From the NCBI RefSeq assembly GCF_004005855.1, contig NZ_SACL01000002.1:558001-622000 (forward strand): a stretch of DNA of 64,000 bases, given 5' to 3'. Shown piece by piece: positions 1 to 9,161 of this stretch. Origin of the DNA: Rhodovarius crocodyli (GTDB lineage: Bacteria > Pseudomonadota > Alphaproteobacteria > Acetobacterales > Acetobacteraceae). Both the position numbers and the translations under genes were made by a program. The notes beneath the pieces are model-generated. The model saw nothing but the letters and a program-made list of their open reading frames with translations, did not search any database and was not told the DNA's origin. The stretch's first letter is position 1, and each line of letters begins with the position of its first letter.

Positions 1-246
1 GAACACGATGTCGGAATCGACGAACAGGATGTGGGTGGCACCGGGCGTGGCCAGGAAGCGCGCCAGCAGCGTGTTGCGGCTGCGGGTGATCAGGCTGTCA
101 TGGCCCAGCATCTCCAGCGAGAGGGTCATGGCCTGGCCCGCCGGGCTGCAGACCAGCCGCAGGATGGAGAGCATGTAGCCCTGATGCACCATCGCCCCGA
201 AACAGGGGGTGGCGACGACCACGAAGGGTCTTGGCGGCGGCGTCAT
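1..246 (-). CDS. Glycosyltransferase-like protein, N-terminal part (runs off the window)
   Basis: The 82 visible codons start at an ATG and stay open to the first base of the window, so the C-terminal part is missing. The translation has a short basic start, a beta strand FVVVATPCFG, then YMLSILRL, LITRSRNTLLARFL and finally ILFVDSDIVF. This order (nucleotide-binding beta strand, an SRN motif, then a D-S-D motif) resembles GT-A fold glycosyltransferases, where the DxD motif binds the metal and nucleotide sugar. The function is inferred from this fragment only; substrate and pathway cannot be told. It is divergent from the GGDEF gene to its right. Confidence 0.7.
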   Translation of the reverse strand, partial: MTPPPRPFVVVATPCFGAMVHQGYMLSILRLVCSPAGQAMTLSLEMLGHDSLITRSRNTLLARFLATPGATHILFVDSDIVF

Positions 247-437
247 CCTGGCGGCCTTCTGCAATGCGCGCCCAGCCTGACCCCGCCGGGTTAACGAAGC
301 CCTTCGCCCGGCCGCTCACGCAGGCGTGAAGCCTGTTCCGCAGCCGTCACTTGATCCGGCCGGGGCTTCTCCATACGGGACATGGTGCTGACACAAACGC
401 TGGAAGGCGGAACTTGCCGTTTCCCCAGGCCCTGGCG

Positions 438-1325
438 ATGACCGGCATCTCCCCGGAAATGGCTGATCTGCTGAGGCAGAGCACCGTCCTGATCGCTGTC
501 TTCGACGAGACGGACCGGCTGCGCTGGGCCAATGCCGCCTACCGGCGCAAGTTCAACCTCCCGGACGACGCCAGCCCCAGCTGGGCCGAGCTGCTGCGCG
601 CCAATTGGCAGGAGGGGCTGGGCGTGTCGGTGGCCAGCAAGCCCTTCGACGAATGGCTGGCCTCGGCCGCCTCCCGGCGCGGCAAGCAGCCCTACCGCGC
701 CTTCGAGACCGACCTGACCGACGGCACCTGGATCTGGATGACCGAGACGATGGGCAGCACCGGCTGGATGCTGTGCATCGGCAGCGACATCACCGCGCTC
801 GCCACGCGGGAGCGCGACCTGCGCTATGCTCATGCGGTGGCGCTTCGGGCCTCCCAGACCGATGAGCTGACGGGGGTGGCCAACCGCCGCCACATCATGT
901 CCCTGCTGGAGGACATGGCGCGCGAAAGGCAGGAGGGCTGCGTCGCGGTGATGGACATCGACCATTTCAAGGCGATCAACGACACCCACGGCCACCCGGG
1001 CGGCGACACGGTGCTGGTGGATTTCGCCAGCCGGGTTCTGGGCGGCGTCAGGCGCAGCGACAGTTTCGGCCGCATCGGCGGCGAGGAGTTCCTGCTCGTC
1101 ATGCCCGGGCTGTGCCCGGATACCGCGCGGGAAATCCTGGAACGCGTGCAACGCGACATCCACGCGGCACGCCCCCTGCCGGAGGTACCGGGGTTCCGGT
1201 ACGGATTCTCCTGCGGGGTGACCGCGATCGGGCCGGGCGAGAGCGCGGCCGAGGTGTTCGCCCGCGCGGACCGGGCCTGCTACCTGGCGAAACAGCAGGG
1301 GCGCGACAGGATCGTGACGGGCTGA
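438..1325 (+). CDS. Diguanylate cyclase, PAS sensor plus GGDEF domain
   Basis: Protein of 295 aa. The N-terminal 120 residues look like a PAS fold (IAVFDETDRLRWANAAYRRKF is cut here to its core VFDETDRLRWANAAY), with no transmembrane segment or signal peptide, so it should be cytoplasmic. The C-terminal half is a GGDEF domain with DELTGVANRR, MDIDHFKAINDTHGH and the active-site motif GGEEF. RRSD lies five residues before GGEEF, the position of the allosteric c-di-GMP inhibition site (RxxD), so it is predicted to be an active, product-inhibited cyclase. An upstream in-frame ATG exists at 351; 438 was chosen because the extra residues do not resemble protein sequence. It abuts the oppositely directed oxidoreductase gene end to end. 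Confidence 0.88.
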   Translation: MTGISPEMADLLRQSTVLIAVFDETDRLRWANAAYRRKFNLPDDASPSWAELLRANWQEGLGVSVASKPFDEWLASAASRRGKQPYRAFETDLTDGTWIWMTETMGSTGWMLCIGSDITALATRERDLRYAHAVALRASQTDELTGVANRRHIMSLLEDMARERQEGCVAVMDIDHFKAINDTHGHPGGDTVLVDFASRVLGGVRRSDSFGRIGGEEFLLVMPGLCPDTAREILERVQRDIHAARPLPEVPGFRYGFSCGVTAIGPGESAAEVFARADRACYLAKQQGRDRIVTG

Positions 1326-2300
1326 CTAGCCCACCCGCATCACGATCTTGCCCAGGTGCCGGTTGGCCTTCATGTGCGCCAGCGCCTCCGTCACCTCATC
1401 CAGCGCGAGGATCCGGTCGATCGGCAGGCGCAGTTCGCCCGCCTGCACCGCCGGCCACAGGTCGGCGCGCATCTTGCGGACGATCTCGCGCACTTCCTCC
1501 TTCGTGCGGGTGCGGAAGGTGACGCCGACATAGGTGATGCGCCGCTGCGCGTGCAGGTCGAAGTCGAATTCCGCCTTGAAGCCGCCCAGCCGGCCGACAT
1601 TCACGATGCGGCCCAGGATGGCGGTCGCGGCGAGTGTCCGGGACATCAGCTTGCCGCTGATCTGGTCCACCACCGTGTCCACGCCCACGCCGTCCGTCAT
1701 GGCCAGCACCTGGTCCACCCAGGCGGGATCATTGGTATCGACGGCCAGATCGGCGCCGAATTCAGCCAGCCGCGCCCGGCGCTCGGGGTTGGTGGAACTG
1801 CCGACGACCAGCCGCGCACCCATGCGCTTGCCGATCATCATGCCCATCAGCCCCACGCCGGAGGACGCGCCCTGGATCATCAGCGTGGTCCCGGGCCGCA
1901 CCTGGCCATGGGTGACGACGGCGTCGTGCATGGTCTGCAGGGCCACGGGCAGGCTGGCCGCGACCTCCCAGGAAAGCCCCTCGGGCACCGGGTTCAGGCG
2001 GCCGTAATCCGCGAGGCCGTATTCAGCATAGGCACCCGCGATGCCGCCCATCACGGCCATGCCGGGGCGGATGGTGTCGGGCACGCCGGGGCCGACCTCG
2101 ACCACCTCGCCCGCGCCTTCCATGCCGGGAATGGTGCCGGGCCCGCCGACGCTGCCATGCATATGGCCCGAGGCCACGCCCAGATCGGCGCGGTTAAGCC
2201 CGATGGCCTTCAGCTTCACCAGCACCTGCTCAGGGCCAGGCTTGGGCACCGGCACATCCTGCAGGCGCAGACCCTGTTCGGTGACGACAGCGGCTTTCAT
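1326..2300 (-). CDS. Zinc-independent quinone oxidoreductase / MDR-family alcohol dehydrogenase
   Basis: Protein of 324 aa, the normal length for the quinone oxidoreductase branch of the medium-chain dehydrogenases. The N-terminal GroES-like part contains AIGLNRADL; the Rossmann fold has IQGASSGVGLMG followed by an ARLVVGSS strand, typical of NADPH binding. The cysteine and histidine ligands of zinc alcohol dehydrogenases are absent, so it should be a zinc-free NADPH:quinone or enone reductase acting in the cytoplasm. Substrate cannot be told. The start codon is the first ATG and is preceded in the transcript by a GGAAGGGA-like ribosome site. It stands alone: its tail meets the GGDEF gene, and the OmpA-like gene lies upstream in the same direction with a 39-nt gap. 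Confidence 0.88.
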   Translation of the reverse strand: MKAAVVTEQGLRLQDVPVPKPGPEQVLVKLKAIGLNRADLGVASGHMHGSVGGPGTIPGMEGAGEVVEVGPGVPDTIRPGMAVMGGIAGAYAEYGLADYGRLNPVPEGLSWEVAASLPVALQTMHDAVVTHGQVRPGTTLMIQGASSGVGLMGMMIGKRMGARLVVGSSTNPERRARLAEFGADLAVDTNDPAWVDQVLAMTDGVGVDTVVDQISGKLMSRTLAATAILGRIVNVGRLGGFKAEFDFDLHAQRRITYVGVTFRTRTKEEVREIVRKMRADLWPAVQAGELRLPIDRILALDEVTEALAHMKANRHLGKIVMRVG

Positions 2301-2339
2301 GGCGCATCCCTTCCGATTTCCTGGAAGGGAATGCAGGCC

Positions 2340-3485
2340 TTACCGCAGCGTGATGTCAACTCGGCGCAGCTGCGGGTCCACCGGGCCCTGGCCGCCCACG
2401 GCCGAGACGGTGATGGCGCTGCGCGGCACGCCCATGCGCACCAGCTCCGCCACCACATTCTGCGCGCGGCGGTTGGACAGCGCGCGGTTGGCGGCATTGG
2501 CCGCGCCGTCGGCCGAGCCCACGACATCGAGGCCCGAGGCGCCGGCCGTCTGCGCCGTGCGCACCGCCTGGCCGATGGTGTCGCGCCCGACGGAGTCGAT
2601 CACCGCCCCCCGATTCTCGAAATAGACCGCGTAGTTGCGCGGCGCGGGGGCGGGGGCGAATTGCGGCGACCCGAAGCCGAGCGGCGCGGAGGCCGCGACG
2701 GGGGCGGCGCTGGCGGCGCCCGAGGCACCGAAGGAATAGCGCAGGCCGATGCTGAAATTATGCCCGCTGATGCCCGGATGGGCGGTGCGCGACACTTCGG
2801 ACAGCACATAGGCCGGCTGGTTGTTCGTCGGGATGGTGCTGGTCTGCACCCGGATCCGCGGCGAGCCCGCGCCGAAGTAGCGATATTCCGCCAGCAGCGA
2901 CAGGCCCGGCGCCCAGTCGTCCAGCGGCACCGCGGCACCGATGATGGCCTGGTAGGCCAGGGTGCGGCCGTTGCCGTTCGCCGTGGTGCGCAGGCTGGTG
3001 TAGGTGTCCATGCTCAGGTCGCGGAACTGGGAATAGGCGAAGCCCAGGCCCACGCCGACATAGGGCTGGATCCAGCTCCAGCCCGGGCCGAACACGGACA
3101 GGTCGAAGTCGTAATAGGCATTGGCCATGAAGCCATAGACCTGCGCGGTGCCGGCGGTGGTGGAGATGCCGCCGTTGAAGCTGCCCTGGGAGAAGAAGCG
3201 CGCCTCCTGGATGCCGGCCCGGCGCCAATAGCCTTCAAGCTCCGCGCGGAAGCCGTTGCCGAAGCCCCAGCCGACGCTGCCGGTCACGTTGGTGCCGGTG
3301 CGGTAGGTGTACTGGCTGCCGTTGCCCAGCCCGAAGAAACCCGCCGGCGAACGGCGGTTGATGCTCTCGTTCAGCATGGTGCCGCCGGCGCCCAGGCCCA
3401 CATAAAGGCCCTGGACCGTCTGCGCCGCCGCCGGCGTGGCAAGCATCAGCAATGGCGTGCAACCGAGCAGGAAGCGCTTGAGCAT
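2340..3485 (-). CDS. OmpA-like outer membrane protein with beta-barrel and peptidoglycan-binding domain
   Basis: Protein of 381 aa. It starts with a signal peptide (basic MLKRF, hydrophobic core, cleavage after TPAAA). Residues 25-260 alternate hydrophobic and polar strands rich in aromatic residues and glycine, as in an outer membrane beta-barrel. A proline/alanine linker follows, then an OmpA C-terminal domain at about 275-381 with NRALSNRRAQNVVAELVRMG, the helix that in this family binds peptidoglycan. The usual GHTD motif is degenerate (VVGSADGAAN), so diaminopimelate binding may differ. It is predicted to tether the outer membrane to the wall. A GGAGAGAG stretch precedes the ATG. Confidence 0.85.
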   Translation of the reverse strand: MLKRFLLGCTPLLMLATPAAAQTVQGLYVGLGAGGTMLNESINRRSPAGFFGLGNGSQYTYRTGTNVTGSVGWGFGNGFRAELEGYWRRAGIQEARFFSQGSFNGGISTTAGTAQVYGFMANAYYDFDLSVFGPGWSWIQPYVGVGLGFAYSQFRDLSMDTYTSLRTTANGNGRTLAYQAIIGAAVPLDDWAPGLSLLAEYRYFGAGSPRIRVQTSTIPTNNQPAYVLSEVSRTAHPGISGHNFSIGLRYSFGASGAASAAPVAASAPLGFGSPQFAPAPAPRNYAVYFENRGAVIDSVGRDTIGQAVRTAQTAGASGLDVVGSADGAANAANRALSNRRAQNVVAELVRMGVPRSAITVSAVGGQGPVDPQLRRVDITLR

Positions 3486-3551
3486 CGTGTTCTATCTCTC
3501 TCCGGGCAGTAACGAGTTTCTACCAAAGCGGGAGGCGATGAACAGGCGGGT

Positions 3552-4121
3552 TTAGAAACCTGCTCCAGGCTGTGACAGATAGATCACTTCCTGAGACGTG
3601 CTGGTGCGGGCAAGTGCCGCGTTCCTGTGCGGAAAACGTCCGAAATCGCGGATCAGGAACCAGTGGCGCCAGGCATAGTCGATGGAGCCGCCGGGGGCGG
3701 CCTTCACCCTGTCGTCGCGCATGCCCTCGAACAGGGCGACGGACAGATGTTGATCCGCCATCGATTCGCTGTGCTCGAAGGGCAGGTACAGGAAGCTGCG
3801 CTGGGTGCAGGTGACCCGCATGTCCCAGCCCTTCGCCACCACGGCGCGCGCGATGTCGCGGGCATGGGCGTCGGAGGCGAATGCCTCCGCGCTGCCGCGG
3901 AACAGGTTGCGCGGGAACTGGTCCAGCACGATCAGCAGGGCCAGCGCACCCAGGGGCGTTTCGGCCCAGCCATCCAGCGCGCCCTCGCGCGCAGGCACGA
4001 CCAGGGCGCCGAATTGCTGCCGGATGCTGTCGTCGAAGGCGTCGTTCTTCTGGAACCAGGCGGGGCGGTGGGTGTCGGGGCCTTCGCTGAACCAGAAGGA
4101 AAGGACGTCTTCGGAAGTCAT
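3552..4121 (-). CDS. DUF924 family protein
   Basis: Protein of 189 aa. DVLSFWF at the N-terminus, DQFPRNLFRGSA in the middle and a tetratricopeptide-like helical pattern identify the DUF924 family, whose biochemical role is not established. The ATG overlaps the TGA of the upstream dehydrogenase gene as ATGA, so the two are translationally coupled. An in-frame ATG 36 nt further upstream would lie inside the dehydrogenase gene and is less likely. The link to the dehydrogenase may mean a shared job in acid metabolism, but that is only a context inference. Confidence 0.85.
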   Translation of the reverse strand: MTSEDVLSFWFSEGPDTHRPAWFQKNDAFDDSIRQQFGALVVPAREGALDGWAETPLGALALLIVLDQFPRNLFRGSAEAFASDAHARDIARAVVAKGWDMRVTCTQRSFLYLPFEHSESMADQHLSVALFEGMRDDRVKAAPGGSIDYAWRHWFLIRDFGRFPHRNAALARTSTSQEVIYLSQPGAGF

Positions 4122-6976
4122 TTCAGCGCGCGCTCCATCAGCCTGACGGAGTGGCATGCCCCGCGCCCGGACAGCCCGTCAATCTGGTGCCGGCAGCTGG
4201 TGCCGTCGGCAACAATGATGTCATCGGCGCCCGCCGCGCGCACAGCCGGCATCAGGGATGCCTCGGCCATCGCCTTCGATGCCTCCTGGTTCGCCGCCAT
4301 GTAGCCGAAACTGCCCGCCATGCCGCAGCAGGAGGAAGTGATGGGCTTCACCGTGACACCGGGGATGGTCTTCAGCACCGAGAGCGACGGGTCGAAGGCG
4401 CCGAAGGCCTTCTGGTGGCAGTGCCCGTGCACATGCACCGTGGCGGGGGTTTCCTTGAAGGGCAGGGCGGGTTTCTCCGCCGCCAGGAACTCGCCGAACA
4501 GCTTCGCGCGGGCGGCCAGGCGTTGCGTTTCCTCGCCGGGCAGCAGGGCAAGGAATTCGTCGCGCAGCGTGGTCAGGCAGGAGGGCTCAAGCCCCACCAC
4601 CGGGGCATCGGAATTCGCGAGCGCCGCCAAAGTGCGGCGCGCTTCCTCCTTCGCCTTCTCCACCATGCCGGCCGCCAGATAGGTGCGGCCGCAGCACAGC
4701 GGGCGGCCATCCGCGCCTTCGGCCGGGCGCACGCTGTAGCCCGCGGCCCCCAGCACATTCACGGCGGCGCGCAGATTCTCCGGCTCGAAATAGCGGTTGA
4801 AGGTGTCGGCAAACAGGATGACCTCGCGGCCGCCGGGGCGGCGGGCCTCCTCGTCGCGGAACACGTCGCTGCGGAACTCTGGCAGGGCGCGGTCCTTGGA
4901 AAAGCCGAGCCATTTCTCGCCCAGCTGCCGCAGCAGGGATGAGCGGTTGCGCAGGTTCGCCAGCCCCGGCGCGCGGGAGGCAGCGGCCGCCCAGCGCGGC
5001 AGCTCCGCGATGATGCGGTCCTTGAAGGGCACGCCATGCTTCCGCGCGCGGGCGTGCTGCACCTCGATCTTCATGCGCGCCATGTCCACGCCCGTCGGGC
5101 ATTCGCGCTTGCAGCCCTTGCAGGAGACACAGAGCGACATCGCCTCGGCCAGCGCGTCGGAGGAAAGCGCGTCCTCTCCCAACTGCCCCGACAGCGCGAG
5201 GCGCAGCGTGTTGGCGCGGCCGCGCGTCAGGTGCTGTTCCTCGCGCGTCGCGCGATAGGAGGGGCACATCACCCCGGCATCGAACTTCCGGCAGGTGCCG
5301 TTGTTGTTGCACATCTCGACCGCGCCGAGGAAACCGTTGGGGTGCTCGGACCAGTCGAGCACGGGCTTCACGGCGGGGTCGGGCGCATAGTCGGGCGCGT
5401 AGCGGAACAGGCTGCGGTCATCCATGCGCGGCGGACGCACCACGCGGTTCGGGTTCAGCAGCTCGTTCGGGTCGAAGGCGTCCTTCACCGCCTCGAAGGC
5501 GCGGGCGATGCGGGGGCCGAACATGGGCTCGTTGAATTCGGAGCGGACGATGCCGTCGCCATGCTCGCCGGAATGGCTGCCCTTGTATTCGCGCACCAGC
5601 TCGAAGCAGCGCTCGGCGATCTCGCGCATTTTGCGCACATCGCCGCCATCCTTCATGTTGAGCACCGGGCGCACATGCAGGCAGCCCACGCTGGCATGGG
5701 CGTACCAGGTGCCCTTCACGCCGTATTCGTCGAATACGCCGGTCAGGCGCTCGGTGTAGTCGGCGAGGTCATCCAGGCCCACCGCGCAATCCTCGATGAA
5801 GGAGACGGGTTTGCCGTCGCCCTTCATGGACATCATGATGTTGAGGCCCGCCTCCCGCACCTCCGCGATCGCGGCCTGGAAGGGGGCGTCGACGGCGCGC
5901 ACCACCTGGCCGGGCAGGCCAAGGTCGCCCATCATCTCCTCCAGCCGGTCCAGCGCCTGCAGCAGCGGGCCGTCCTCATGCCCGTGGAACTCCACGATCA
6001 GCAGGCTGTCGGGCTCGCCGATCACCATCTTGTCGATGGTCGCGCGGTAGATCGGGATGGACCGGCCGAGGTCGATCATGGTGCGGTCGACCAGCTCCAC
6101 CGCCTCCGGGTCCAGCGTGACCAGGTGTCGGCTCGCCTCCATGGCGCGGCGGAAGGTGGGGAACTGGCAGATGCCCACCACCTTGCGCGGCTTGATGGGC
6201 CACAGCTTCAAATCGAGCGCCGCCGAGAAGGCCAGCGTGCCCTCGCTGCCCACCAGCAGGCGTGAGAGGTTGCCCCGCCCGGCGGCACGCGCCGCGGGCG
6301 TCAGCGCATCCAGGTTATAGCCGCCGACGCGGCGCAGCTGCTCGGGGAACTTCTCGGCGATCTCGGCGGCCTCACGCTCACCCAGCGCGCGCAGCCGGGC
6401 CACGAGGTCGGTGTTGGGCTCATCCTCGCCGAAGCGGTGGCGGGAGCCGTCGGCCAGCAGCGCGTCGATGGCCAGCACATTGTCCGCCATCAGCCCGTAG
6501 CGGATCGACTTGCCGCCGCAGGAATTGTTGCCCGCCATGCCGCCGATGGTGCAGCGCTGCCAGGTGGAGGGGTCCACCGGATAGAACTTGCCATGCGGCT
6601 TCAGCGCCTCGTTCAGCGCGCCCAGCGTGATGCCGGGCTGCACCCGGGCCACATCGCCTTCCACCTCCAGCACGTTGCGCAGGTACTTGCTGCAATCGAT
6701 CACCAGCGAGTGGTTCACCGTCTGCCCGCACTGGCTGGTGCCGCCGCCGCGCGCGAGCACGGAGACCCCTTCCTCCCGCGCCAGCGACATCGCGGCCTGA
6801 ACGTCCTCGATGGTCTTCGGCACCACCACGCCCACCGGCGTCACCTGGTAGATCGAGGCATCGGTGGCATACCGGCCCTTGTCGGCCGGGTGGAACAGCA
6901 CCTCGCCGCTGATGTTGGCGGACAGGCGCTGGGCGAGCCGGGATTCGGCCATAGTCGGTTTTACGAGGACGTTCAT
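4118..6976 (-). CDS. FAD- and Fe-S-containing 2-hydroxyacid dehydrogenase (YdiJ-like)
   Basis: Protein of 952 aa from the ATG at 6976. The N-terminal half is an FAD_binding_4 domain (GVSVLARGGGTSQCGQT, TIGGMAGNNSCG) followed by the FAD-linked oxidase C domain. The second half has a 4Fe-4S signature CVSCKGCKRECP and two cysteine-rich CCG-type motifs (LCCGRTYLAAG and SSCCGMAGSFGY). This single-chain fusion is the layout of E. coli YdiJ, reported as a D-2-hydroxyglutarate dehydrogenase; D-lactate is another possible substrate and sequence alone does not decide. An in-frame upstream ATG at 7027 would overlap the divergent promoter region. The gene faces away from the aminotransferase and is coupled to the DUF924 gene downstream. 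Confidence 0.88.
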   Translation of the reverse strand: MNVLVKPTMAESRLAQRLSANISGEVLFHPADKGRYATDASIYQVTPVGVVVPKTIEDVQAAMSLAREEGVSVLARGGGTSQCGQTVNHSLVIDCSKYLRNVLEVEGDVARVQPGITLGALNEALKPHGKFYPVDPSTWQRCTIGGMAGNNSCGGKSIRYGLMADNVLAIDALLADGSRHRFGEDEPNTDLVARLRALGEREAAEIAEKFPEQLRRVGGYNLDALTPAARAAGRGNLSRLLVGSEGTLAFSAALDLKLWPIKPRKVVGICQFPTFRRAMEASRHLVTLDPEAVELVDRTMIDLGRSIPIYRATIDKMVIGEPDSLLIVEFHGHEDGPLLQALDRLEEMMGDLGLPGQVVRAVDAPFQAAIAEVREAGLNIMMSMKGDGKPVSFIEDCAVGLDDLADYTERLTGVFDEYGVKGTWYAHASVGCLHVRPVLNMKDGGDVRKMREIAERCFELVREYKGSHSGEHGDGIVRSEFNEPMFGPRIARAFEAVKDAFDPNELLNPNRVVRPPRMDDRSLFRYAPDYAPDPAVKPVLDWSEHPNGFLGAVEMCNNNGTCRKFDAGVMCPSYRATREEQHLTRGRANTLRLALSGQLGEDALSSDALAEAMSLCVSCKGCKRECPTGVDMARMKIEVQHARARKHGVPFKDRIIAELPRWAAAASRAPGLANLRNRSSLLRQLGEKWLGFSKDRALPEFRSDVFRDEEARRPGGREVILFADTFNRYFEPENLRAAVNVLGAAGYSVRPAEGADGRPLCCGRTYLAAGMVEKAKEEARRTLAALANSDAPVVGLEPSCLTTLRDEFLALLPGEETQRLAARAKLFGEFLAAEKPALPFKETPATVHVHGHCHQKAFGAFDPSLSVLKTIPGVTVKPITSSCCGMAGSFGYMAANQEASKAMAEASLMPAVRAAGADDIIVADGTSCRHQIDGLSGRGACHSVRLMERALK

Positions 6977-7103
6977 GAGCCCGCTTCTAGCGCGCGCGTC
7001 CCGATTTGGCGCATGGGAAACGCTCATGGCCGCGAAAAGCCGAACTCATTGGCGCGGGACGCGAAATCCCGGCAGAAGCGCCCCGAAACGGAGGCTTCGT
7101 CCC

Positions 7104-8285
7104 ATGGTCTATTTCGCCGAACACCACACCGCCGGCCGGCATTTCCTGCAGATCCCCGGCCCCAGCAACGTGCCCGACCGCGTGCTGCGTGCGCTCGACA
7201 ACCCGACGATGGACCATCGCGGCCCGGATTTCGGCAAGCTGGGCGCGCGGGTGCTGGAGAAGACCAAGAAGATCTTCAACACCGAAAGCCATGTGATCAT
7301 CTACCCGGCCTCCGGCACCGGCGCCTGGGAAGCGGCGCTGGTGAACACGCTGTCGCCGGGCGACAAGGTGCTGATGTGCGAGACCGGCTGGTTCGCGCAT
7401 CTGTGGGAGGAAATGGCCGGGCGCCTGGGCCTGCTCACCGAACTGCTCAAGACCGACTGGCGCCGCGGCGCGGATGTCGAGGGCATCGAGGCCCGGCTGC
7501 GCGCCGACAAGAACCACGAGATCAAGGCCGTCGCCGTGGTCCATAACGAGACCAGCACGGGGGCGACCAGCCGCATCAACGAGGTGCGGCGCGCGATCGA
7601 CGCCGCCGGCCACCCGGCGCTGCTGCTGGTGGACACCATCTCCTCCCTGGGGTCGGTCGACTACCGCCACGACGAGTGGGGCGTGGATGTCACCGTCTCC
7701 GGTTCCCAGAAGGGGCTGATGCTGCCCCCGGGCCTGTCCTTCAACGCGGTCAGCGCCAAGGCGCTGAAGGCCAGCGAGACCGCGAAGCTCACCCGCAGCT
7801 TCTGGGACTGGAAGCCGATGATCGCCTCCAACGCGACCGGCTATTTCCCCTACACGCCGGCGACCAACATGCTCTACGCGCTGGATACCGCGCTCGACAT
7901 GCTGTTCGAGGAAGGGCTGGACAATGTGTTCGCCCGCCATGACCGCCACGGTGAGGCGACGCGCCGCGCCGTGCGCGCCTGGGGGCTTGAGGTGCAGTGC
8001 GAGGATCCGCGCCACTACTCCCCGGTGCTGACGGCCGTGCGCCTGCCCGAGGGCCACAGCGCCAACGCGCTGCGCGCCACCATCCTCAAGAAGTTCAACA
8101 TGTCGCTCGGCAACGGGCTCGGCCAGTTGAACGACCGGGTGTTCCGCATCGGGCACCTGGGCGATTTCGGGGACCTGCAGCTGGTGGGCACGCTGGGCGG
8201 GGTGGAGATGGGGCTCGCCGCCGCCGGCATCCCGCACAAGCCCGGGCTTGCCGCCGCCATGCAGTACCTGAACGGCAACGGCTGA
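7104..8285 (+). CDS. Serine-glyoxylate / alanine-glyoxylate type aminotransferase (class V)
   Basis: Protein of 393 aa. The start ATG has GGAGG eight bases upstream. Family motifs are PGPSNVPDRVLRAL near the N-terminus, YPASGTGAWEAALVN for the cofactor phosphate, VVHNETSTGATS, and SGSQKGLMLPPG, whose lysine (residue 203) should bind pyridoxal phosphate. The sequence closely follows the pattern of serine-glyoxylate aminotransferases of methylotrophs, which turn serine and glyoxylate into hydroxypyruvate and glycine, but alanine-glyoxylate activity cannot be excluded. No other serine-cycle genes are adjacent. Its TGA shares one base with the ATG of the next gene (TGATG), so both are probably co-translated. 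Confidence 0.87.
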   Translation: MVYFAEHHTAGRHFLQIPGPSNVPDRVLRALDNPTMDHRGPDFGKLGARVLEKTKKIFNTESHVIIYPASGTGAWEAALVNTLSPGDKVLMCETGWFAHLWEEMAGRLGLLTELLKTDWRRGADVEGIEARLRADKNHEIKAVAVVHNETSTGATSRINEVRRAIDAAGHPALLLVDTISSLGSVDYRHDEWGVDVTVSGSQKGLMLPPGLSFNAVSAKALKASETAKLTRSFWDWKPMIASNATGYFPYTPATNMLYALDTALDMLFEEGLDNVFARHDRHGEATRRAVRAWGLEVQCEDPRHYSPVLTAVRLPEGHSANALRATILKKFNMSLGNGLGQLNDRVFRIGHLGDFGDLQLVGTLGGVEMGLAAAGIPHKPGLAAAMQYLNGNG

Positions 8286-9085
8286 TGCGTGCGGCCGCGG
8301 CCGCACTGATCTGCCTGATACCGGGCGGCGCGTGGGCCCAGCAATCGCTGGGCCTTCCGCCGCCCGCTCCTGATTCGCCCTTTCTGTACGACCGCCAGGC
8401 GGCGGTGGTGGCCACCAGCAGCGGCTATGGCGCTTCCTTCAGCCAGGATGTGCGGGTGCGCTATGCGGAGCCCCTCTGGGGTGGCCGCGCCGCGATCCGC
8501 ATAGAAACCCCGATGGTCTATGCACGGGTGGCCGGGGTGGCCGCCGCCGTGGGCCCCGATACCGACGCCACGGCGCATGACGGACCGCATTCCAGGCGCG
8601 GCCTGGCGGCGGGCGACGTCTCGGCGCGCCTCTCGGCCCTGCTCTGGGCGGGCGGCACCGGCGCCGTGCAGCTGTTCGCCGATATCTCCGCGCCCACCGG
8701 CAACGGCATGACCGGCGCCGCGCGCTTCATCGCCTCGCCCGGGCTTTCGGGCATCTGGTTTCCGTGGTCCCGCCTGGGCGTGGGGGCGCAGTACCGCCAC
8801 TCCGCCGGCTTCGCTGGCAGTGCCGCCGCCCCGCGGGTGAACCTGGGCGAGCTGGATCTCTTCCTGTTCTGGCGGGTGCTGCCGGGGCGCGCCTGGCTGA
8901 CGCTGAACCCGACCCAGCGCTTCGACATCGCACGCGGCGCCATGAGCGGCGGCACGCTGCGCCTGACCGCGGGCCTCAGGCTGGGCGAGAACGTCACCGC
9001 CTATGTGCGTCCCGGGCTGGGGGTGGGGCGCGACCGTCCCTATGGCTGGTCGGTCGAGACGGGCATCACCTTCAGCGGGCTGTAG
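8285..9085 (+). CDS. Exported protein, probable outer membrane beta-barrel
   Basis: Protein of 266 aa of unknown function. The first 18 residues form a signal peptide ending GAWA-QQ. The rest has alternating amphipathic strands rich in glycine and aromatic residues and ends with ETGITFSGL, which resembles outer membrane barrels of the phenol-degradation MetA/transporter-like group; this assignment is tentative. It starts at the ATG overlapping the stop codon of the aminotransferase gene, so it is likely part of the same message, although no functional link is obvious. Confidence 0.75.
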   Translation: MRAAAAALICLIPGGAWAQQSLGLPPPAPDSPFLYDRQAAVVATSSGYGASFSQDVRVRYAEPLWGGRAAIRIETPMVYARVAGVAAAVGPDTDATAHDGPHSRRGLAAGDVSARLSALLWAGGTGAVQLFADISAPTGNGMTGAARFIASPGLSGIWFPWSRLGVGAQYRHSAGFAGSAAAPRVNLGELDLFLFWRVLPGRAWLTLNPTQRFDIARGAMSGGTLRLTAGLRLGENVTAYVRPGLGVGRDRPYGWSVETGITFSGL

Positions 9086-9161
9086 CCGCGCCTCGTCGCT
9101 CGGTGGAACTTCTTGCAGGATTCCGGGGCGGCGCCACATCCAGCCCGATAAGGAGAATCCG

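Noticed and set aside
1356-3512. 718-aa open frame on the plus strand
   Set aside because: It is antisense to the oxidoreductase and OmpA-like genes, is rich in His, Ala and Arg, and has no family motif; long shadow frames are expected at this GC content.
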